A DNA stretch of 5,189 nt from Bacteroidales bacterium (GTDB lineage Bacteria; Bacteroidota; Bacteroidia; Bacteroidales; Bacteroidaceae), in assembly GCA_004552155.1 (NCBI GenBank), contig SFPF01000144.1, positions 1 to 5,189 on the forward strand, in the 5' to 3' direction. Below are positions 1 through 5,189 of the stretch, piece after piece. Made by a program: the position numbers and the translations under genes. The notes beneath the pieces are model-generated. The model worked only from the letters and a program-made list of their open reading frames with translations. It ran no database searches and had not been told where the DNA came from. How positions within the stretch are numbered: position 1 is the stretch's first letter; the number at the start of each line of letters is the position of its first letter.

Positions 1-2
1 AG

Positions 3-2330
3 AGCACCGCGCCCGTAGAGGAGCAGACAAACATCTTCATCACGCAGCCGGGTCAACTCCCTTACCGCATTCCCTCCATCACGACGGCTAAGAACGGCGA
101 CATCCTTGCTGTGGGCGACTATCGCTATTGCGGTTCTGACATCGGCTACGGCCGCGTAGACATTCACGGCCGCATCTCTAAGGACAACGGCCAGACATGG
201 GGCACAGAGTTTAAGATTGCCCAAGGTTCGGGCACCAGCGGCGCAGTAGACTGCGGCTTCGGCGATGCAGCCACCGTGACCGACTCCGAGACCGGCAAGA
301 TGATGCTTATCAGCGTTTGCGGCAACACCGTTTACGGCGCTTCCACCACAACGCGCAGCAACCCCAACCGCGTGGCACGCTTCTATAGCGAAGATAACGG
401 CGCTACTTGGACCAGATATCAGGAAATCACAGAAGACATCTATTCACTTTTCGACCAAAGCACGCTCGGCGCAGTGCAGAGCCTCTTTTTCGGTTCGGGG
501 CACTACCGCATCTATGCCGCTCTCTGCGCACGCCCTAACGGCAACCGTGTGATTTATTCCGACGACTTCGGCCAGACGTGGCACTCGCTCGGCAGCATCA
601 ACATCTCGCCTGCTCCCTCTGGCGACGAGCCGAAGTGCGAAGAACTGCCCGACGGTTCCGTAGTGCTCAGCAGCCGCACCAATGGCGGACGCTATTTCAA
701 TATCTTTACCTATACAGATAAGGCCACTGCTGCCGGTTCTTGGGGCACGGTAGCTTTCTCCGGTTATAGCAACAACGGTACGCTTGCACTAAACAATTCC
801 ACCAACGGTGAAATCCTCATTCTCCCCGCCCGCCGCAACAGCGACAACAAGAAACTCTACGTTGCCTTGCAGTCTGTTCCCTATGGTTCCGGCCGCACCA
901 ACGTGTGCATCTACTACAAGGAACTCACTACGCCCGCCGACTTCGCTTCGCCCGCCGCTTTCGCAAGAGACTGGGACGGCCGTCACCAAGCCAGCCAAAT
1001 GGGTTCTGCTTACTCCACGATGATTCTGCAGAACGACAACACGATAGGTTTCTTCTATGAAGAGTCTACCTTCGGCGCAGACTACACGCTCGTTTATAAG
1101 AATTACACGCTCGAGCACATTACTGATGATGCCTACACCTACGACCCCAGCGTGACCTATCAGGACTATGTGGGTACCAGCGTGCGTGATCAAGTCGATC
1201 TCTACTTTGAAAACAGCAACGGCTATGTAGGCAGCCCCGACCTGTCCAAGAAGCCCGCTATCGACAACATGGTAACGGCGTATGAGGCAAACCCTACTGA
1301 AGAGGCATACCAAGAAATCCTGACGGCCCTCAACGCCGCAGTCGTGACGCTCCAAGAGGGCAAATGGTATCGCCTCGAAAACACTGCCCGCCCTTCCTAT
1401 AAAATGCTTGTGCCCGCACAGCGCGTGAGAGACAACGTGACCTATGCCGCTTTCACAGGCACAAACCTCAACGAGAAGACGGCCGACCAATTGTGGCAGT
1501 TCAAAAAGAGCGGCGACAACTGGCTTATCTACAACGGCAACTATAACTGCTATATCAGCGAGAGTAAAGCCAAGTATCTCTACGCCGAGCAAACCGACGA
1601 GGCTGGCGCAGGTGCTTACGACATCACATCAGAATCCACCGGCATCAGCCTGCTGCGCTCTGTAAACCCCACCAACAGCAGCATTCCTTACCTTCACATG
1701 GCAGGCGAGGGCAATCTCGTGGCTTGGACGGCGGACGAGTCTGCTTCGCAGTGGTACATCGAACCCGTAGCTGACATCAAATCCGATGTGCCCGAGGGCG
1801 GATATGCCACGGTGTGCTATCCCTTTGCTGTGACCATTCCTGAAAGTGTGCAGGTATATGCTGCCAAGACCGTGAATGAGGTAACTGGCGATATGGCATA
1901 TCTCTATGCCAACGGCGGTTTTGCTGAAGGCACGCTTAAAGCAGGCACCCCTGCCGTGATCAAGGCAGAAGCCGGCACGCAAACCTTTGCGATTGCATCG
2001 GACATTGAAGGCACGGCCGACGACAATGCCCTCACGGGCGTGCTTGCCGCCGCCAGTTATGCTGAAGGCACAAACTATGTGCTCAACGCCGCAGGCACGG
2101 CTTTCGTTAAAGCCGCAGCCACAGGCACGGCAGCAGCCAACACCGCCTACCTCCCTGCCGCGCTCGACGTAGAAGAACTTCCTTTCACCTTCACCTATAC
2201 GGGCATCCGCAATCTTAATGTTCAGGACGGCGGCAACGCCGCGCCCGTCTACGACCTCTCGGGCCGCCGCGTGCAGAAGGCAGAGAAGGGTATCTACATC
2301 ACCTCCGGCAAAAAGCAACTCATAAAGTAA
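3..2330 (+). CDS. Secreted GH33-type exo-alpha-sialidase (neuraminidase), 5' end outside window
   Basis: This should remove terminal sialic acids from host glycoproteins, outside the cell or at its surface. The frame is open from base 3 to TAA at 2328-2330 (775 residues visible). The GTG at 111 is internal, because sialidase homology begins before it: YRIP with the first catalytic arginine is at residue 22 (bases 63-74). D46 in SDIGYGRVDI is the probable acid/base. Three Asp boxes (S-x-D-x-G-x-T-W) lie at 59-66, 129-136 and 186-193. E209 or a neighbour, with R225, R297 and nucleophile Y337 (GSAYST), fill the other expected active-site positions. After the propeller (to about 375) come a short helical linker (about 420-450), a lectin-like beta-trefoil candidate (about 453-589), a beta-sandwich typical of Bacteroidales exoproteins (about 595-735), and the tail VYDLSGRRV...GIYITSGKK (about 749-775). 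The signal peptide is outside the window. Assignment to GH33 is firm; the linkage preference of the enzyme and the lectin call are inference. Confidence 0.9.
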   Translation, partial: STAPVEEQTNIFITQPGQLPYRIPSITTAKNGDILAVGDYRYCGSDIGYGRVDIHGRISKDNGQTWGTEFKIAQGSGTSGAVDCGFGDAATVTDSETGKMMLISVCGNTVYGASTTTRSNPNRVARFYSEDNGATWTRYQEITEDIYSLFDQSTLGAVQSLFFGSGHYRIYAALCARPNGNRVIYSDDFGQTWHSLGSINISPAPSGDEPKCEELPDGSVVLSSRTNGGRYFNIFTYTDKATAAGSWGTVAFSGYSNNGTLALNNSTNGEILILPARRNSDNKKLYVALQSVPYGSGRTNVCIYYKELTTPADFASPAAFARDWDGRHQASQMGSAYSTMILQNDNTIGFFYEESTFGADYTLVYKNYTLEHITDDAYTYDPSVTYQDYVGTSVRDQVDLYFENSNGYVGSPDLSKKPAIDNMVTAYEANPTEEAYQEILTALNAAVVTLQEGKWYRLENTARPSYKMLVPAQRVRDNVTYAAFTGTNLNEKTADQLWQFKKSGDNWLIYNGNYNCYISESKAKYLYAEQTDEAGAGAYDITSESTGISLLRSVNPTNSSIPYLHMAGEGNLVAWTADESASQWYIEPVADIKSDVPEGGYATVCYPFAVTIPESVQVYAAKTVNEVTGDMAYLYANGGFAEGTLKAGTPAVIKAEAGTQTFAIASDIEGTADDNALTGVLAAASYAEGTNYVLNAAGTAFVKAAATGTAAANTAYLPAALDVEELPFTFTYTGIRNLNVQDGGNAAPVYDLSGRRVQKAEKGIYITSGKKQLIK

Positions 2331-2347
2331 TCTGATACTAAACAACC

Positions 2348-2391
2348 GACGCGCCGGAGCAAGCACGTTTGCTCCGGCGCGTCAATTTTTT
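2348..2391 (+). terminator. Strong intrinsic terminator after the sialidase gene
   Basis: Perfect 15-bp inverted repeat GACGCGCCGGAGCAA (2348-2362) with its complement at 2369-2383, loop GCACGT, followed by AA and six Ts (2386-2391). It begins 17 bases after the sialidase stop codon, so it ends that transcript and separates it from the SIMPL gene. Confidence 0.93.
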
Positions 2392-2398
2392 AATTCTA
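2368..2398 (+). promoter_or_regulatory. Weak candidate Bacteroidetes-type promoter for the SIMPL gene
   Basis: TTTG at 2368-2371 is followed after exactly 19 bases by TAATTCTA (2391-2398). The known Bacteroidetes pattern is TTTG, 19 bases, TAnnTTTG. The spacing fits, but the -7 element matches only partly and the -33 element sits in the terminator stem. The start point would fall only about 8 bases before the ATG at 2413. A promoter is expected here because a terminator precedes the gene, but this exact placement is tentative. No Shine-Dalgarno sequence is seen; the bases before ATG are AT-rich. Confidence 0.25.
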
Positions 2399-2412
2399 AA
2401 ATACGCAGAACT

Positions 2413-2990
2413 ATGAAAATTAAATCGTTTCGCATCGAGTCTGTCGTAGTGGCACTCGGATTTGTGCTGCTCGGCGTGTTTGTTTATCTCGGCTTGGATT
2501 CCCTCGCCACGCGCGACCGCATCGTGTCCGTGCGCGGCCTGGCTGAGCGCGAGGTAAAAGCCAACAAAGTGATTTGGCCCGTCGTTTACAAAACCACGGC
2601 GAGCGTTATGCCGACAATCTCAACCGCGCCCGCTACAACGTGACCTGCATCACCACCGTCACCACCGACAAAATCGAGCTTGCCAACCAACTGATGCTGC
2701 GCATGGGCGAACTCTTGAAACAAGGTATCGCCATTTCTGCTAACGACTACGACCAGCAGGTGCAGTACGAGTTTACGAAACTCAACGAGATCAAGCCTGC
2801 CATGATTGAGGAGGCCACCAAGAACGCCCGCGCCGCCGCCGAGAAGTTTGCAGAAGACTCGGGCAGCAAACTCGGCAAGATTAAGGACGCGCAGCAGGGC
2901 CAGTTCTCCATTGAGGACCGCGACCAATACACGCCCGGCATCAAGAACGTGCGCATTGTCACCTACGTGTCGTATTTCTTGAAATCATAA
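2413..2990 (+). pseudogene. SIMPL (DUF541) domain protein, broken by internal deletion and frameshift
   Basis: SIMPL-domain proteins (relatives of E. coli YggE) are periplasmic or membrane-anchored proteins of poorly defined, stress-linked role. The first frame starts at ATG 2413 (MKIKSFRIES), has one hydrophobic anchor at about residues 10-31, then the conserved start of the SIMPL domain (SVRGLAEREVKANKVIWPVVYK, ending at 2592), and stops at TGA 2641-2643. The rest of the domain continues in another frame from about 2600 (GERYADNLNRARYNV) through GELLKQGIAIS, MIEEATKNARAAAEKFAEDS and SKLGKIKDAQQGQFS to TAA at 2988-2990. The two pieces total about 190 residues, where intact relatives have about 235-245, so roughly 45-55 codons are missing at the join as well as the frame being changed. 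The missing length must be 1 modulo 3. It may be a true mutation or an assembly fault. As written, only a 76-residue product with the membrane anchor could be made. Confidence 0.85.
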
Positions 2991-3015
2991 TCGGTCGCAG
3001 TAAAAGTTATAACAC

Positions 3016-3053
3016 GCTCTCCTCGACAGTTGCTCGGGGAGAGCTTTTCTTTT
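3016..3053 (+). terminator. Intrinsic terminator after the SIMPL gene
   Basis: Stem GCTCTCCTCGA (3016-3026) pairs with TCGGGGAGAGC (3034-3044), 11 bp with one T-G wobble, loop CAGTTGC, followed by TTTTCTTTT (3045-3053). It starts 26 bases after the stop codon at 2990. Confidence 0.88.
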
Positions 3054-3057
3054 CAAG

Positions 3058-3101
3058 CAGAGAGTTTTTCCTTCCAGGAGAGAGGAAAAATTTGCTCTCT
3101 G
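3058..3101. repeat. Imperfect inverted repeat in the convergent intergenic region
   Basis: CAGAGAGTTTTTCC (3058-3071) can pair with GGAAAAA (3084-3090) and CTCTCTG (3095-3101), leaving TTTG (3091-3094) as a bulge and a 12-base loop. There is no T-run after it on the + strand. It directly follows the + strand terminator. Its function is unknown; it could be the remains of a repeat element or a secondary terminator. Confidence 0.55.
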
Positions 3102-3110
3102 TGGGTGAAA

Positions 3111-3140
3111 AGTAGGGGCGTTTTGCAAAACGCCCCTACT
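3111..3140. repeat. Perfect 30-bp palindrome, REP-like
   Basis: AGTAGGGGCGTTTT (3111-3124), central GC, then the exact complement AAAACGCCCCTACT (3127-3140). The GTAGGGGCG...CGCCCCTAC form between convergent genes looks like a dispersed palindromic repeat rather than a gene-specific site; that is inference, as only one copy is visible here. On the - strand it is followed by TTTTC, so it could also act as a weak back-up terminator for the leftward gene. Confidence 0.75.
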
Positions 3141-3149
3141 CCATTCGGC

Positions 3150-3194
3150 AATAAACAACCCGCGCAAGGAAACCATTGGCTTCCTTGCGCGGGT
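3150..3194 (-). terminator. Intrinsic terminator of the leftward metalloprotease gene
   Basis: Perfect 14-bp stem ACCCGCGCAAGGAA (3158-3171) with its complement at 3181-3194 and a 9-base loop. Read leftward it is followed by TGTTTATT (3157 down to 3150), a T-rich tract. It begins 25 bases past the metalloprotease stop codon (3220-3222), so it is placed to end that transcript. Confidence 0.82.
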
Positions 3195-3219
3195 CTGTAT
3201 TGCTAAATGTTTTGCTCGC

Positions 3220-5109
3220 TTATAGTTCCACCTTCCAGGTATATACCTTGCCGTCGGTTGCCGCAAGGCGGATGATGTAAACGCCGGGGGCGAGGCTAAG
3301 AGTAGTTTCGCCAGAAGAGGCGCGGCGCAGGAGGGTGCGGCCTGCCGTGTCGGTGGCGGTGACGCTGCCGTTGCCCGTAAGGGTGAGGCTGCCGCTGCTG
3401 CGCGTAAAGCGCAAGGCAGGCGTGGCGGCGAGGGGCGTGGTAGCAATGCCCGTGGGCTGTTCCGAACCGTCGAAGTGGAAGGCTACGGTGTCGCTCTCGT
3501 TGCCGCCTCGGAAGAGCGAGGATATGGCATAGTCGTGCTCGCCGGCGGGGGCGGCGGTGTCGAGGAAAAGGAGGTTGGCAGTGGTGCCCACCTCAACGCC
3601 GTCGCGGTACACGCGGAAACCGAGCGGATATTGCAACTGACTGAACGGGTCGGTGACGGGCTCGTCCAAGCCCGTGGGCACGGTCTGCGTCTTCGGCTCG
3701 GGATATTGCAGTTCCGCGTAGAGGTAGAAGTTGCCCTGCGGATTTTGCGCCTCTTCCCATTCATCTTCAAACTTGAGCAGGCAGCCGCCGTTTTGGTAAG
3801 GCCCTGTGTCGCTCATGAGCGAGAAGCCGTTTTGCGTGCTTTTCAGGTGTGCGCCGATGTAGTAGTCGCGGCCCTTGATGATCGTAACCGGCTCCGTAAG
3901 TATCACGCGGCTCCATGCGCTCACGCCAAACTCCGAGACGGGGCGGCTGGAAACGATGTGCGGATTTTTGCCGTATTTGTCCGTTTCCCAAACGCGCACC
4001 TCGTAGGTAGAGGTAGAAGAAGTGGAGAGGGGGAAGATGGCGACCGACGTGATGCGTGCGCCCTTGTAGGCGGTGAGGTCGGCGGCGGAGAAACGCTGCA
4101 CGAAGTCCACGGAATCTACGCCTTGGATATTCAGTTGCGTGTAGTCAGCCTCGTTGGGCGTGATGTCCACGCGTGTCAGGCGGTTGCCGAGCGTCCAGCG
4201 CAGCGTGTTGGTAGCAGATGAGCGCGTGGCGGTGACGGCAGTGACACGATTGGTCGGTATCATGAGCGAATCCTCGACATAGGGCGATACCATTTCGTTG
4301 GAATAAGTTGCGTCTACGCTGTAAACGAGCAGGCCGTCGGCATCGGGTTCGTTGTCGGCAAAGGTAAGTGCGGAGGTAGTGCCGATGGGCGCGTTGTTGC
4401 GATACACGGTGTAGAACTGCGGTGCGGTGTAAGAACCTTCGGGCTGCGGGGCGGTCCAGGCGAGGTTCACCTTGCCGCGCTGCGTCTCGGCATGGAAGTC
4501 CTGCGGTGCGGGCGGTGTGGTTTCCTTGATGAAGTCGAAGCTGATGGTGCCGCCCGTCTCCGTGATATTTTTCAAGGCAAAATAAGAGTGGCGGCCACTG
4601 CGCGATTTGCAGGAAGGCAGGGTGGCGTCGGAGAACGACGTGATGCCTGCGCTTCCGGGGAAGGGCGTGCCGGCGGTCGTCACATCGCCGTAAGAGAACG
4701 ACGAAGAAGAGGGGTCGGTGCCGGCATTGGCGCAAACGGTGTAGGCGGCCTGCGGATACTGCGCGTTGAGTGTGTTCTGCTCTACGCTTTGCGAAATGAG
4801 ATTTTCATCGATGTGGTAGATGAGCAGACCGCTTCCGGGCAGAGGCGTGCCGAAGGAGCCTTCGCGTTGGCGGTTTTCGAGGATAAAGTATTCGCCGGGC
4901 ACGGTGGTGTTGATTTTATAAGCGGCCGTGCCGAGGCGCGAAGAGGGCATGTTGCTGATGCGCGTGGCGGCGGTGAGTTCGGTGGGCGTGATCCAGCCGT
5001 ACTGCCATTTCTGCCACATATTGAAGGCTGCGGGCTGAGAGCCGTTGTCGCCGTTCCATGCGCCGCCGCCCATAATGTCCCATACGCCTGTGCCGCCGTA
5101 AGTGCCGCA
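3220..5109 (-). pseudogene. M6-family (immune inhibitor A-like) metalloprotease, C-terminal part only
   Basis: M6 enzymes are secreted zinc proteases. Only the part after the catalytic core remains. Homology starts at about 5100 with YGGTGVWDIMGGGAWNG, the conserved WD[IL]M stretch that normally follows HExxH by some tens of residues; no HExxH or signal peptide is present, and a TAA (5116-5118) closes the frame just upstream. The ATG at 5071-5073 is therefore an internal methionine, not a real start. Counting from it (617 residues): rest of the M6 domain about 1-183 (EYFILENRQREG, GSGLLIYHIDE), FN3-like domain about 187-262, a beta-rich adhesin-like domain about 305-457, a second FN3-like piece about 470-535, and a Por/type IX-like sorting domain about 553-617 (TDTAGRTLLR...LAPGVYIIRL) ending in KVEL. 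The reading frame is otherwise intact for 1.85 kb, so the break is recent or artefactual. Catalytic activity is not expected. Confidence 0.82.
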
Positions 5110-5189
5110 AACAGCTTATCCTGTTCCTCTTCCTTTATGCCTATTCCCGAATCCTCAACGGAAACGCACAGCAGCACGTTCTCTCCGCC
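5106..5189 (-). pseudogene. Histidine kinase ATPase-domain fragment (G1 box), truncated by the metalloprotease junction
   Basis: From the right edge leftward the frame reads GGENVLLCVSVEDSGIGIKEEEQDKLFAA. VEDSGIGI is the D-x-G-x-G (G1) nucleotide-binding box of GHKL/HATPase_c domains of two-component sensor kinases, and EEEQDKLF is the usual stretch after it. In intact kinases the F box and the G2 box (often YGGTGLGL) follow within about 20 residues; here the frame instead enters metalloprotease DNA out of frame and runs on without homology to a stop near 4782. The N-terminal part of the kinase (sensor and H box) would lie right of the window. The kinase call rests on about 28 residues; which kinase class it belongs to cannot be told. 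Confidence 0.7.

Noticed and set aside
789..1592. Long open frame on the - strand (267 codons) opposite the sialidase gene
   Set aside because: It lies antisense to clear sialidase coding sequence, its translation is rich in V/G/A/H/R without recognisable motifs, and such frames arise from the codon bias of a GC-rich gene.
1629..2366. Long open frame on the - strand (245 codons) opposite the sialidase C-terminus
   Set aside because: Antisense shadow of the sialidase C-terminal domains; its start codon would lie inside the terminator hairpin and the protein shows no domain.
2586..2600. Programmed frameshift at the A-rich stretch TTTACAAAACC
   Set aside because: A slippage site would preserve the full protein content, but about 45-55 conserved-region residues are missing at the same place.
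2574..2990. Second half of the SIMPL gene as an independent gene starting at TTG 2574
   Set aside because: The first residues (LARRLQNH) are out-of-frame sequence of the first half; the conserved domain only begins after the deletion point and lacks a membrane anchor or start site.
3475..4221. Open frame on the + strand (248 codons) opposite the metalloprotease
   Set aside because: Antisense to FN3-like and adhesin-like coding sequence; the composition is typical of a shadow frame and there is no start context.
3220..5073. Metalloprotease fragment as an intact gene starting at ATG 5073
   Set aside because: The ATG encodes the methionine of the conserved WDIM motif, homology continues upstream of it, and there is no signal peptide or catalytic HExxH.
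4782..5177. 131-residue protein on the - strand as a complete small gene
   Set aside because: Only the first about 25 residues (kinase G1 box) are meaningful. The rest is metalloprotease DNA read in the wrong frame, so it is the tail of a broken kinase, not a gene.
1..5189. CRISPR array, tRNA, rRNA, insertion sequence or phage genes
   Set aside because: No regularly spaced direct repeats, no tRNA-like cloverleaf, and no transposase, integrase or phage-like protein was seen on either strand.

Overview
The window looks like chromosomal DNA of a GC-rich member of the Bacteroidales, most likely a gut or oral Prevotellaceae/Bacteroidaceae relative. The evidence is protein style: a secreted sialidase ending in a Bacteroidales-type VYDLSGRRV...GIYI..GKK tail, an M6-type metalloprotease C-terminal half with a Por/type IX-like C-terminal domain, a SIMPL-domain protein of the Bacteroidales kind, and no Shine-Dalgarno sequence before the one visible start. 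The genus call is inference.

Layout, left to right. Bases 3-2330 (+) are the 3' part of a GH33-type exo-sialidase gene whose start lies left of the window. It keeps the catalytic residues, three Asp boxes, a lectin-like module and a C-terminal tail. A very strong intrinsic terminator (2348-2391) closes it. Bases 2413-2990 (+) are a SIMPL (DUF541) membrane-anchored protein gene that is broken: roughly 45-55 codons are missing near codon 60 and the downstream part is out of frame. Bases 2991-3219 lie between convergent genes and hold four hairpin-forming sequences: a terminator for the + strand gene, an imperfect hairpin, a perfect 30-bp palindrome of REP-like appearance, and a terminator for the - strand gene. 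Bases 3220 to about 5109 (-) encode the C-terminal part of an M6-family (immune inhibitor A-like) metalloprotease with FN3-like and sorting domains, lacking its catalytic HExxH half. Bases about 5106-5189 (-) encode a piece of a histidine kinase ATPase domain (G1 box VEDSGIGI), which runs abruptly and out of frame into the metalloprotease fragment.

How the genes relate: the sialidase and the metalloprotease would both be exported enzymes acting on host glycoproteins, which fits a mucin- or glycoprotein-foraging bacterium, but nothing shows co-regulation and they lie on opposite strands. The most notable signal is that two of the four coding regions carry deletion-type scars within about 2.5 kb (near 2593-2602 and 5098-5112). 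Either the locus is decaying by microhomology-scale deletions or the contig is misassembled. I see no convincing new multi-gene system here.
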